A DNA stretch of 64,000 bases from Diorhabda sublineata (Eukaryota > Arthropoda > Insecta > Coleoptera > Chrysomelidae). The stretch spans positions 6,834,709-6,898,708 of the forward strand of contig NC_079476.1 in assembly GCF_026230105.1 (NCBI RefSeq), given 5' to 3'. Position numbers and translations under genes: made by a program. Positions 41,301 to 50,627 of the stretch are shown here, piece by piece. Each line of letters begins with the position of its first letter. The first letter of the stretch is position 1. The notes under the pieces were generated by a model, which made no database searches, was not told where the DNA came from, and was given only the letters and a program-made list of their open reading frames with translations.

Positions 41301-41638
41301 TTTCTAAATTAGTTTCGGGACAAAAATTATTTTAATGTGTTTGCTTTGTTTTTCATTGGTATTCAAATGAATAAGAAATAAAAATATTAATATCAAATCT
41401 AAAATTTTTAATCTTGTAGACTTGTGAGAGTACCTAAGGAATTTCTAGGCGTTGTCCTGATATTTATTGAAAAAATAAATAACTTTTTTATTACTATTAT
41501 ATAACTTGTAGTCACTAAACATACAATATTGTGCAAACATTGACAAATGTAATTGTTAAAGAAACTTATAATTTATTCGAACTTACCTGCAATGACAAAA
41601 GTTGTCAAAAAAGCTAATGTTTTAACAAAATTGGCCAT
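29139..41638 (-). CDS. Ly6/uPAR-type GPI-anchored protein (3 exons)
   Basis: Exons 41638-41587, 37898-37740 and 29392-29139 join in phase to 465 nt, 154 residues. Residues 1-22 are a signal peptide (MANFVKTLAFLTTFVIAG and on). The mature part has ten cysteines at 28, 31, 39, 52, 62, 81, 92, 109, 112 and 117, starting CYDC and ending in CN (117-118), the three-finger signature. N-glycosylation sequons occur at 23, 57, 69, 103 and 113. A GPI site is likely near DGSSSAN (125-131), followed by a hydrophobic end from 138. Insect relatives act outside the cell as septate-junction, sleep/channel or clotting-related Ly6 proteins; the member cannot be named. The gene looks intact though intron 1 is a palindromic transposon and intron 2 is a transposon nest. 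Confidence 0.9.
30070..31060 (-). pseudogene. Tc3-like (IS630 superfamily) transposase, decayed
   Basis: Minus strand with several shifts: a helix-turn-helix part with GLQLAKLKK-like and EEKK..IEENPHKRTRELAV blocks, then LINFLVPSLQRLFPEVNHPN, then FPNRWIGRGGTIEWPARTSD and LTPLDYFL, the block around the last catalytic residue, and ITREIKKITPEVIQNV at the end. Stops and shifts make it inactive. The C-terminal part recurs inverted at 34345-34510. Confidence 0.82.
31377..32817 (-). pseudogene. Tigger-type transposase, nearly intact, inside the Tc1-like element
   Basis: Starts MGDNEKEKKATRKSISLKTK at 32817; residues 13-130 are the two CENP-B-like helix-turn-helix parts (GWFNRFKHRNNLH). After GNYPP a TAA replaces an expected sense codon, then VFNVDETGLF (first catalytic D). 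A one- or two-base shift leads into PKRTFLSREEKRVPGFKTAK; a deletion removes part of the core before FQDWFTEHFCPSV. LLLIDNASSHPTH (second D) and ALIQPMDQGVISNFK (third D) are intact, then an acidic C-terminus. The best-preserved transposase of the window, hence probably the youngest. Confidence 0.9.
33008..33050. repeat. Two copies of a 13-bp palindrome, 30 bp apart
   Basis: CGGGGAATCCCCG at 33008-33020 and 33038-33050, each preceded by ATTT, lie upstream of the Tigger start codon. GGGGAATCCCC has the form of an NF-kappaB/Dorsal/Relish site. Position suggests a subterminal transposase-binding site or promoter element of the Tigger. Confidence 0.6.
34345..34810 (+). repeat. Inverted C-terminal fragment of the Tc3-like element
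   Basis: Reads PDNIVDLKVRITEELNKITP-like sequence and EVIQNVVRGLQNRLGYCQEV, the end of the transposase, then 300 bp of non-coding end. It is the inverted partner of 29740-30255. Confidence 0.8.
34811..35400. other. Ly6 intron 2, no gene; dispersed-repeat-like motif
   Basis: AT-rich without a frame. At 35368-35388 the GC-rich word TTACCCGCGGCTTCGCTCGC stands out; such words recur in insect repeats and it directly precedes the 192-bp satellite. Confidence 0.45.
35427..36450. repeat. Tandem satellite, 192-bp unit, 5.3 copies
   Basis: GAACTC with TAGCTATATTAGAACC recurs at 35435, 35627, 35819, 36011, 36196 and 36388: spacings 192, 192, 192, 185, 192. Units differ at only a few bases, so the array is young or homogenised. 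The last unit is cut at 36449, exactly where the terminal repeat of the next Tc3-like element starts. Confidence 0.95.
36450..37705 (+). mobile_element. Tc3-like element with about 150-bp terminal inverted repeats
   Basis: The ends share GCCTCAATTATCTC and, further in, GGTGGTATTTACAT, CTTTCCC and GAAAAATAATGAA in inverted order (36450-36600 against 37535-37700). The transposase (36795-37425) gives RSSENERIDILMIL and YGDRRRSQQ, NRNPITRSTISKLVKDLSKS, IWLQQDGVPT (second catalytic D), FPRRWIERRGFIEWPL and GMNPLDYYLWGHLRNIVYKT, ending NGQLTEL-stop. Stops, shifts and one middle deletion. The C-terminal frame of 65 residues is open. Confidence 0.88.
37740..37898 (-). CDS. Ly6 gene exon 2, first half of the three-finger domain
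   Basis: Starts after an ATTCCAG acceptor and reads GLCQSNTTLICYDCDPSHSE through AYINNT. It must end at CAG before GCAAGT: only this GC donor leaves one base, which together with AT from exon 3 gives aspartate and keeps the frame. Confidence 0.88.
38420..39140 (-). pseudogene. Transposon protein with GCDTTS and cysteine-rich CXC motifs, broken
   Basis: The upstream frame (39143-38748) has QTGCDTTSEFHRRDKI and then FLLSMYGAPKKTTCLDKYRY; in the next frame LCNCKKGCSTKCGCKKVGMF and CSLACTS (about 38625-38550), after a stop QGR..CSNI. The C.C..GC...CGC.K....C...C spacing is that of a CXC (tesmin-like) metal-binding region. The combination occurs, as far as I recall, in uncharacterised transposon-derived proteins of animals; I cannot name the superfamily. 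At least three stops or shifts. It lies inside the layered inverted-repeat element. Confidence 0.6.
39430..40098. repeat. Inner foldback unit with 235-bp arms
   Basis: Arms 39430-39665 and 39855-40098 pair over almost their whole length (GTAAGTCTGTAAATACTTGT faces ACAAGTATTTACAGACTTAC; AAAGGTCACAAAAATCGGTT faces its inverse). The 190-bp centre is GC-richer with TCGAGATAGAGGGCGGAGAG and contains no frame. It has the form of a foldback MITE inside the larger element. Confidence 0.9.
41209..41586. other. Ly6 intron 1, proximal part
   Basis: AT-rich intronic DNA between the palindromic element and exon 1. No frame or repeat recognised. Confidence 0.5.
41587..41638 (-). CDS. Ly6 gene exon 1, signal peptide
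   Basis: 52 nt from the ATG at 41638: MANFVKTLAFLTTFVIA plus one base, then GTAAGT. A hydrophobic core after a single lysine is typical of a secreted protein. The first ATG after a plausible transcription start. Confidence 0.88.
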
Positions 41639-41730
41639 ATTATCCCAAGTCACAATGAAACACTGAAAATGTCTAGAAATATTGAAAATAATTCAGTGTC
41701 TTATCTCTTTTTTTTATAAGGAGAAACCAT
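41639..41730 (-). promoter_or_regulatory. Candidate Ly6 core promoter and 5' leader
   Basis: On the minus strand a TATAAAA box lies at about 41717-41711, and an insect-type initiator TCAGT occurs at about 41664, some 50 bp downstream and about 26 bp from the ATG. The spacing is longer than the usual 30 bp, so the exact start is uncertain. Confidence 0.35.
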
Positions 41731-42105
41731 TATCTGTTGAAAATTCAATAATCTATATGTAAGTAAATATTTACTTTAGTAATTTAGATTATGTAGATCA
41801 ATGGTTTCTTTGTATTGACTACTGATAACATATATAAAAGTTTCATCATCATGCTCTATAAAAAGTGCGTGAGTCACTTAACACCTTAAATAGGTCTTAT
41901 AATTTCATAAGCTCCAATAGTGGTTGGATATTGAATTGATTCAATATTTAACCAGACCCATTGTGTACAAAGTCTTACATAATATATTCCCAATTTCAGA
42001 ATTGCTGTTTGCAAAATTAATTATTTCAACATCTATTAACAGTAAAACATTACATCGCACAGGTTGTCCTATAGGTGGCGATGTAATCCCCGTAGACCTC
42101 CTTTC
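41731..42105. other. Ly6 upstream flank, no gene
   Basis: AT-rich sequence upstream of the Ly6 gene; no supported frame. Regulatory content cannot be judged from sequence alone. Confidence 0.45.
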
Positions 42106-42645
42106 GAGCGTAAAGTGATATACAAAAGCAGCTCAGATATAAGACGAGAGGATGCGGCAACCATCGAACGCACAGACAGAACAAGACAGACAGGAGAAAG
42201 AGGAAAAATATGGTGAATGCACGCGACGACTAATGAAAGATCTCAGTCTATGGACCAAAGGAAGTTTGGAGATGTAAACTTTTACATTACCCAGCTTCTG
42301 ACGGGACGCGGCTACTTCCAATGGTATCTTCGTAAAATGGTGAAATTACAAACCCCTGAGTGTACATATTGTGAACACGACTCAGATGACGCCAAAGAAA
42401 CGTTCTTCGTGTGTAATCATTGGAGGGGTTTTTGGGAGTATGCGTGTATCGAGCGCACGGTGGTTTGAGCGCACAGATTATATAGGAGGGTGCATAGAGC
42501 ACACGTTTAGAGGTATAAAGACGATATCTTCAATCCCTGTATCTAGCTTGAAATGTTTACTACCGTAAATAAAAGAAGAAAAATTATAAGAGTTATCAAC
42601 AGAGTAACAAAGAGTTAATACTTTCTCATCAATGCTATTACGATT
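42106..42645 (+). pseudogene. R1-clade LINE C-terminal fragment
   Basis: Reads REDAATIERTDRTR, then after a stop QRKFGDVNFYITQLLTGRGY, FQWYLRKMVKLQTPECTYCE and DAKETFFVCNHWRGFW. This is the C-terminal block with the C..C...H....C zinc finger of R1/TRAS-type LINEs (HGEV.FYLTQ.LTGHG.F..YL). A few stops. The next 100 bp end in GTCTCCTAA, where a second LINE is inserted. Confidence 0.85.
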
Positions 42646-42657
42646 ATAGTCTCCTAA

Positions 42658-43745
42658 CCTTTTTTTTTGTTGTGTGTGAGAAAATCTTCAAAAGACTTCT
42701 GGGAAGGTGTCCCAGGTGTGCGGGATTCACCCGTTAACCGGGCACCTACCAGCTAAAAACCCACCCTCTTCTCCACCGACGCATGTGGAACCGTTCTTAG
42801 CGAACATCGCGTCACATGCGCCGGCTGTACTCTTCACTCCGTGTGCTCTCTGTATTCTTCAATTCCTCTAATAAATAATAATAATAATAAATAACACATA
42901 CACTAGACACTAAAAAACATCACACACACATAAAAAAGAGAGGACATACACGTAAATAACCATAAATAAGAACCTAACCTACACTGTATAAATAGCCTAA
43001 CTTATCCTATTTTTAAAATCATGTGCATAGTTAAAACTTAACCTATCTTAAAATTTGTAAAAAACCTAACCTCGGAATTTAAAAGAATTTTTCTTTTTAA
43101 TTAATTCTGATTTAAAATTGTGTATAAATAAGAGAAAACTTTTTTTTTCTTAATCTAATTTTTAAAAAAATATATAATTAAAAATCTTAGGTCTAATTTA
43201 AAATTGTATAAATAAAATGTGTCTTAAGCTAATTTAAAAAATATAAATAAAAAGTATACTAAATCTTTTTTTTTTAAATTGTATATATAAAATCCTAAAT
43301 ATAATTTTGAAAAATTGTATAAATAAAATTTCCTAAAACTAATTTTAAAAACTGTATAAATAAAAAATAAAAAACCCTAACTCTAATTTGTATATATAAA
43401 ATTTAAAAACTGTATATAGACATATATATAAAAATTTAAAAACTTGTAAAGATAAAATAGTTAAAATAATAAATTAATACACCACAATTCTACCTACACA
43501 ACACATTAAAAACCGTCACGCCTTCTATCTTCTTCTTCTTTGCCCTTTATAATTTCCGTAACAATATTTATTACCTGGTCGTAAACCTTCTTATCCCTAA
43601 TGGCAGCGATCATCATATTTCTACAATCCAGGGTGCCTTCTCCTAAAATTTTTTTTATTGTCTTTTGTTCTTGCCTGTGGACTCGGCACTCCATCACCAC
43701 GTAACGGGGGTCCTCCGTCACAACGCAGGTGGGGCATAGGTCGTC
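42658..43745 (-). mobile_element. R1-type LINE 3' end, 5'-truncated, with 9-bp target duplication
   Basis: Minus strand: GDDDLCPTCVVTEDPRYVVM, ECRVHRQEQKTIKKILGEGT and on to a stop at 43506, the terminal block of an R1-like LINE. A long AT-rich 3' untranslated region with a GC-rich 200-bp part (42680-42860) follows, ending in an A run (T run at 42660-42668 on plus). GTCTCCTAA flanks both sides (42649-42657 and 43746-43754). This 3' end is separate from the older R1-type fragment in the other orientation. Confidence 0.88.
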
Positions 43746-43750
43746 GTCTC

Positions 43751-43826
43751 CTAAACTAACCCAACCTAACCTAACCTAACCTAACCTAACCCAACCCAAC
43801 CTAACGTAATCTAACCTAACCTAACC
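43751..43826. repeat. Interstitial CCTAA (TTAGG) telomere-type repeat
   Basis: About fifteen units of CCTAA or one-base variants (CCCAA, CGTAA, TCTAA) in a row, for example CCTAACCTAACCTAACCTAA near 43766. This is the insect telomere pentamer. Sequence continues on both sides, so it is not a chromosome end here. Confidence 0.9.
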
Positions 43827-44920
43827 ATTCCTGAATTAAAAAGCTTTTTTTGTGGAAAATTTAAAATACGCAATTTTGAACCTAATACCAAAAATACACT
43901 TTTTTAGAAAAAATAATTTTTTCTATCAATTTTCGTTCAATATTTTATATAATATTGAACATTTTGGAAAATCTCAGATGTTGCTGATGTTTTTTCGTTT
44001 TGTCTTAATGATAATAATTATTCAAAAGTTCGTAGGTTTGCTGATCTCTAGAACTCACTTTGGCAGATCGAATTTTCTTGTGCGTTCGTCGAAAGATCTA
44101 TCGGATTTGATGGTGTTCGCTAAATGCTCGAAATGTTTTCTAAATGTGCCTGTGCGCTCGATGCACGTGCGCTCCTCACACCCTACCATTGGGAGGAATT
44201 AGAAAAGACTGTTGGCATCTTAAACCCTGATAAGATGCTGTTACATTCTATTGTGTAAATCATAATATTTTATTAACAAATTGCAGTCCTTCGGTTTCAG
44301 GAGAACACCGCATAACTTAAGTTCTACCTTAACAATAGAAGTCAGCTTGTAAGGGTTAATACAACGATATCCTTCTGGAAGCCAATAGAATGTGGAGTGC
44401 CTCAAGGCTTAGTACTATGGGCAATCGTCAAATCAGTAATACAATAATGTAATCGAACTCCGAAATTGAAAACAGTTTGTAGAGTACAAATTGTGACAGT
44501 AGACCATCAAGAGATTTGGAAATATTGTGTCGAGTCTATTATTAAGAAGGAAGATTAGTATGTGATTTTACCCTATATCTAACCTAAAAGAAGTCTGTCT
44601 TGATGACTTTTTTATAAGTGTAATTAATTCGAATATTTACTTCTTTTATGTAAAAAGAATTTATTTTATAGTTTTTCAATACAAAAAAGGCTCAGTTCAC
44701 GTCTGGTACTTTGTTTAAACATCCGTAATTACATTTATAAAGTTATACATAAAAATATTTGAATACCTGAATAAAATCTCCGTCTGTGCTGCTCAATTTA
44801 TATTGCTCTCACCACTACTCCAAAATACCAACCTCTCTTTGACCTTTCCACTTTCTTTGCCCGCTTCTTCCCCTTGGACCAAAAATAGTAGATACCTCAC
44901 TTACCATTTACAATAAACAC
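43827..44920. other. Stretch without recognised gene
   Basis: Mostly AT-rich. An open plus frame of 116 residues at 43852-44202 has no family signature. A short piece near 44355-44420 reads RVNTTISFWKPIECGVPQGL-like sequence, recalling the reverse transcriptase motif (GVPQG), so a LINE remnant is possible there. Confidence 0.4.
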
Positions 44921-44924
44921 GAAA

Positions 44925-45775
44925 CTAATTCTCCATACGGATGCCTCCAAAGCTGAATCCGGTGTCGGTTGCGCAGTCACTACAAACCACGAACTCATAA
45001 GTTTTTTCCGCTTACCCTCGACGTGTAGTGTTTACACTGGTGAACTATACAGTATCCTTCTGTACTGACTCTCTTTCATCCATACAGTCAATTACAACCA
45101 TATTCACTGACCACCAATAGTCCAAAACATTCACGACATCAACCAAACTCTCAATGCTCTTGATATAACAGTCTCTCTCATCTGGCTTCCATCGCACACA
45201 GGAATTGCTGAAAACGAGTCTGCAGATCGCCATTCTAAAGAAGCCACGAAGAATCCTCCTGAAATCCCAGTTCAGCTTGCCAATGATCTGAAGACTAACT
45301 TCAAAAACCTCATTCAAAAATCTTGGCGCGATATATGCAGCAAGAGTACTACAGCATTACATAACATCTACCCATCTAATTCTCACCTTTCCCTAAACTT
45401 TTTGAATAGGAGGAAAGACTCCGCATCAACCACACATAACTTACTCACGGCTATTTGATGTCGTCAGAAAGTCCTGTCTTCCAAAGCTGTCACGTTCCTG
45501 TGTCTGTTAAGCACATCCTCATCGACTGCAGAGAATACTCTACCGCATACCAGCAGTTTGATATGAAAACCAACCTCAAGGAGACATACTTAACTGCCCG
45601 ACGAGAATGAAGAAAATCAGCCACCAGGCTGTATGAGAAAATGTAAATAATTTACGTATTGTAATAGATTTTATAACAGTCCTTTATTTAACTTATGTAT
45701 CATATGATGTTTTTGTGTGCCAATGACCAGCGCTGTCGAGGCACGTTAAACTGAAATAAAAAAAAATGTTGTACT
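44925..45775 (+). pseudogene. Jockey/I-type LINE 3' end with RNase H and poly(A)
   Basis: Frames with shifts: FTDASKAESGVGCAVTTNHE, FFRLPSTCSVYTGELYSI and TDSLSSIQSITTIFTD (RNase H), LPSHTGIAENESADRHSKEA (late RNase H motif) and a damaged C-terminal region. The 3' end CTGTCGAGGCACGTTAAACT is followed by AAAAAAAAA at 45759-45767. Polymerase and endonuclease are missing (5'-truncated). Confidence 0.85.
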
Positions 45776-45829
45776 CGTAAATGGAATAACCATAAAATAT
45801 AACAAAATATTCATTGATTGATATTGATA

Positions 45830-46840
45830 AAATCAAAATAGGCTTCAGTTTCGGCGACAACCTCTTCATTGGCGCAAAATTTCTGCTCAGAGAGCATCTT
45901 CTTCAGGTCTGAAAACAGGAAAAGTCGCTGAGGGTGACATCTAGAGAATACGGTAGATGCGGAAACAGTTCGAAGCCCAATTTATGCAATTGTTTTCATC
46001 TATTTGTGACACCTTGCCCTGTCTTGATTAAACAGCACTTTTTTCCTCTCCAAATGGTGCCGTTTTCGTTCTTCAAACGCTCCATAACGCCACTTACTAG
46101 TCGCTGTTTATGGTTTTTTCCTTTCTAACATAATCGAAGAAGATTTTACCATGCGCATTACAAAATACTGATACTATAACCTTGCCAGCAGAGTTTTGCG
46201 TCTTTCCACGCTTTGATATCGGTTCAACACGTACATCACGTTCATCCATTGTCACATATCGAATCAAAAATTAGAATTTATTATAATTAAACAGCTCCAA
46301 ACACTCAAAATATTCATTCACGATATGTCCAACACGTTTCTTTTATATCTTTAGGGTCTTTGCTATCCCAATCAGCTTCACTTTATGATTATCCGAAATT
46401 TAGGAACTTTGGTGCCGTTTTCGCTGTATGCAACGTACTTGGTGCTCATTTCGCGTCTTTAAAACTTAGCAAACCACTTCTCAACATTCAATTTTTCTGT
46501 GCTTTCTTAATGTTTTTCAAACTAAACCTTGACTTCAATAACATTTTTTCTAAAAAGCAATGAGTTGTTAACAAATGAAATTCCTTTTTTCACGCTTTTT
46601 CACACTAACCAAAACTGCTTCAATAAAAATGCTGTAACTCACAAACTAATAGGCCTTTTCAAAAGCTGTCACTTGAAAACATATATGGCTGATGTAAGAC
46701 ACACATATCCAATTTGATCTGCCGATCTCATGTAAATGAAAATGTTTTTTACTATGCCTACATTTTGCGAGGTAATATAGTGTGGAAGTAGATCTGAAAG
46801 GATTGCTGTCAGCTTTTTTTCGAATTCCGGCTATTACGTC
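45830..46840 (-). pseudogene. Mariner transposase, full span but decayed
   Basis: Minus strand: RRREMSTKYVAYSENGTKVP-like region in the middle, WMNVMYVLNRYQSVERR in place of MDERDVRVEPISKRG, then FVMRMVKSSSIMLERKKP, and the end KQLHKLGFELFPHLPYSLDV and TLSDFSCFQT (third catalytic D in SDFSCF). Stops and shifts throughout. The order of blocks spans the whole gene (about 1 kb). The terminal repeats were not recognised. Confidence 0.75.
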
Positions 46841-47083
46841 GTTCAAACATAAATAGCATCATAACAATCTGTCCAAGGAACGTAGAAAACGACGATTATA
46901 TGTTATAAAAAAGTGGATTTAAAAGATAAAAAAAACGAAAGATATACAAGTGAGTATGTTCCAAGCACATTATTTTATGTACGTGCAAATCATTAGTAAA
47001 CCGTTAAGTGCTTCAAAGCAGCCTAGGAAAAGTATACTTCAACTAAATACAGTTCAGCCTCTGATTATTTTATTTCAGGGATA
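46841..47083. other. Spacer between mariner and hAT remnants
   Basis: AT-rich; no gene or repeat seen. Confidence 0.4.
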
Positions 47084-47091
47084 CTTTAAAC

Positions 47092-48668
47092 CAGTCATGT
47101 CAAAGATACGGCCCGCGGGCCGCTTCCGGCCCCTGGGCCGTATCAATAAGGCCCGCGATCGCAATGTGTCACAGAAAGAAGAATAATGTTTTTTAAAGCA
47201 TTTAGACTTTATTCGATTCCCCTGCGGATGTTTCAAATATTGGTACTCTCAAGTCTACGGTGTTGTAACTAAACAGAAAACGTCAGGGAATTTTGTGGGA
47301 TTTCACTGCATAATTTATCAGGAATCTCATTGGCATCCAAAAATTCAAAACTAGACCATGCCATGCAACCTATAATTAAAATTGTAAATTTTATAATGTT
47401 CAGAGGACTAATCACCGACAGTTCAGGGAAATTTTACAAGATTTGGACGAAAAGTTTTCTGATTTCATTCACCGAAGTTCGTTGGATCATTCGAGTAGTT
47501 TTAGAAAGAGTTTTTGCGTTTTTTGAACCTATTCAAGCTTTCATGTTAGAAAAAGGCAAACCAATTGATTATGACAATGACTGGTGGATTGATTGTGCCT
47601 TTTTGGTAGATGTGAATAAATATTTGACTGATCTGAATATAAAGTTACAGGGTAAAAATCTGATTGTCACTAAAATGTATTCATATATTCGAGCTTTTGA
47701 CACAAAATTGAGGCTGTGGGAAAATCAGGTAAAAAATCAAACTTTGGACCATTTCCCTCATTTAAAATCATTTGGCACAGTGAACTAAAAAAAATTGGAT
47801 GAATATTCTCAACTTTTGTCAAATTTGATTACGGAATTCAACAATCGTTTTGAAGACTTTCACAAAATGAATGATATGGAATTCCCAACTTTCAACAATC
47901 CATTCAATTTTGAAGCTTCACAGGCACCAGTTCATTTGCAAATGGAGTAGATCTTCAATCGGATAGTATTTTGAAAGAAACATTCAATGAGATTACCGCT
48001 CTCACATTTTATACACAATATTTCAAAAGTTTGGATAATTACTCGGAATTAAAAAAGCATGCAACACGCATTCTCTGCATGTTTGGTATCACTTATTTAT
48101 GTGAGCAGATGTTTTTCGTCAAGAAAATAAATAAAAACAATAGTTATAATAATTCAGTTCATTTTTTTTTATTTTCATTCTGGCCCACCTACGAATTCAA
48201 AATTTGATAAATGGCCCTGTACAGGAGATTCCTGGTTACGTTATTTTTTAGTTCATTTGTAATGGCAAATAAAACACAAAACCATAAACCAATAAGTAGT
48301 GAACTGTATTTACTGTTTAACTAAATGGTACATTGAAACTAAAACATTTATACACTCTTGCTAATTGACATCAACAAAAATACATAAAATATAAATATAA
48401 GATAGTAGCGCAATAACAATCACACGCACTACGAAGGCCAAAAAGCAAGTGTTACATTTCTTTTTCTATTTATCTTTCGGCCCAGCGCAGCGTTAACCGA
48501 CTAGACAAGCAAAAAAAAGGTCTAAGAATAAAAACCACAATACAGCTTGTTGCCACGGTAACAAAATTCAGTATATACGGCGAACAGATTCATAACACGA
48601 AAGAAATATACATATATACGAGGTGCGTTCACAACAGGCCCTCTACAAAATTGAGTTTGACACCTCTG
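47092..48668 (+). mobile_element. hAT element (GTF2IRD2/ZBED5-like transposase) with 8-bp target duplication
   Basis: Ends CAGTCATGTCAAAG and, read inward from the right, CAGAGGTGTCAAAC. Flanks CTTTAAAC (47084-47091) and CCTTAAAC (48669-48676), 7 of 8 alike. The left end includes the GGCCCGCGGGCC block common in this hAT group. The transposase is truncated at its N-terminus but long and open: NSKLDHAMQPIIKIVNFIMF, FLVDVNKYLTDLNIKLQGKN, YIRAFDTKLRLWENQVKNQT, then after stops DNYSELKKHATRILCMFG and YLCEQMFFVKKINKNNS, the dimerisation end. A 400-bp insert lies before the right end. Confidence 0.9.
48226..48640. repeat. Insert near the 3' end of the hAT element
   Basis: The words TGGCCCTGTAC (48211 region) and AGGCCCTCTAC (48637 region) flank about 400 bp unlike the rest of the hAT element, as if duplicated on insertion. 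No frame inside. Type of insert unknown (solo LTR or MITE possible). Confidence 0.45.
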
Positions 48669-48699
48669 CCTTAAACCCTGATTAGTCATGTAAAACAAA

Positions 48700-50619
48700 A
48701 AAGATAAAAAAGAGAAAAAAACGATGAAGGGTATAGAACATGAGAAAATTTAATGTACAAAATGTAAATTATCGCAATGTAATTTGAAGGTTTTTGAGTA
48801 AGAATATTCGTACAATAATTAATTCTGTCTTTGTCAAAGGTTAATAAGGAAGTAGCTTGATGAAGCCTATTTCTTTACTGTCCGTAGTCTCAACTCTAAT
48901 TGGGCAGAATTCAATTGAATATTAGCTTTTTATAAAAGAATATCTTTAGGTTTTACTAGAAGAGTTCCTGGGGAATTTCCATGTGGATGTACTCAAGAAG
49001 TGCAGGCAGATTTATGATCAGAAGACATATTTGAACCTTTTACTAAGTTAGCTCGTATCAGTATATTATTACAACACATCCTTTCTAAATATTATACAAG
49101 CTTAGATAACTACACAGTTTTTGAAATTACAGTAGATTTACTGGAGTCACACATAGTAATTCATTCTCACATGCAAAGAACAGATATTGCTAACAATAAT
49201 AAAATGAAGTTTATATATGGATTACCAGGATATAGTGCGTTCAAGATGGCAACGCTCAAGCGGTAAGCGTCGATCGATGTCGCTCCAGCGGTGTTAAAAA
49301 ATCTTTCTGGCATAGGCTTTAAATGAAGGTGTTCACATTGCAAAAGAACACCGCTCAACGTCGCGCGATGCAACGCATCGCGTCCCTTGAGCTTCGATCT
49401 TGTTCATTTTTTTGAAAGGCATCGCCTTTGTGGTGCGCTCATGTTTATATTTTTATTCAGTATGAAGTCGAAGTGCAACCAATTTATACGTTATAGTTTT
49501 AATAAATTAACGTCGCAAAATGAGATTATTAAGCGTGAGTTATGTCAGAACGCACGATTACACTGAAAAAGTAGCAAAACCCAGTTGTCACAATAGCGTT
49601 AAGGTCTTGGTTCTGGATTGCCCTATAGGACACTCGTAAAATGATGATCAAATGGATTTATTGCTAGTAGCTATATCTAGTTGTCAGCCTACGAACTTTT
49701 CAGCCCATTTAATAACCTCTATCAGAGGTAACTTAGGAAAACTTAACAAAAAGCAGAAGAAAGTCATTATGTCCCTGTGAGGATAAAGGTAATAAAATTA
49801 TATTGAATAGTGTTGAAGAAATGCGTAAATTTTATTAGAAACACGTCAACAGCTAATAATTAAGTTTACGAAAACTATGATCGGTTTAACTCGAATTCAA
49901 GTAATCGGATCTTAGCTATATGATAGAATTTTTTTTATTCCAGTATATCTTGGATAAATGCGATCAACTGGCAGTTTATTTTTGTTTTATGAACTTAAAA
50001 ACCTGTAATAAATCGCTGATAACTGCTTAATAATTATTATTAACATAGCTTGCATAGTTGAATTGAGGTCTATGATCACAGAAAAATTAATTATAAATTA
50101 ATTCACCAATCTGAACAGATGAAAATGTTTGTAGATTCAAGTTTAAATTTGAAATTTTATCAAAAACTAAACGCGACGCTCAGTTCAGTTCTGATTAAAA
50201 CCTCGTTGTGGATTAAAAGCCGCAATCAGTTGATAGGATCATAGTTTTCGAAACACCCTATTATCTTATAATCAAATTTTGAGCTGACAAATGAAATTGT
50301 TTAGAAACAATTCAAATAAAAGTATAATGCAGTAAGGAAAGATGTGATAACGGTTACGGCCGATACATTGACAATTTCTCCAGAATTGCAAAGATTCGAG
50401 TTACATGTGGTACATATGGTTAATGTTCTGTTTCGTGATTGTAGAGCTTTTTCAGTATCGCAAACTGATTCAGGAGCGCATCTTCGATGTATGGTAGAGA
50501 TATTATATTCTGAAACGGAATATTAAGGTTATTAAGGATAATAGAATATTTGCTGCATTGATTAAGACAATTCACCGTTAAGTTAATATTCAAAAATACC
50601 ACACGTTATTATAAAAATA
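48700..50619. other. Stretch without recognised gene; GC-richer block at 49230-49440
   Basis: AT-rich apart from 49230-49440, where CG-rich words (CAACGTCGCGCGATGCAACG, GGCATCGCCTTTG) appear, including CGATGC repeats. The sharp contrast suggests a transposon promoter or terminal region. No supported frame in the remainder. Confidence 0.4.
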
Positions 50620-50627
50620 ATCATAAT

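Noticed and set aside
43751..43826. A chromosome end
   Set aside because: The array is short, contains variants, and ordinary sequence continues for 20 kb beyond it.
43852..44202. 116-residue plus frame
   Set aside because: No recognisable domain, AT-rich composition, and no promoter or splice context; left unassigned.
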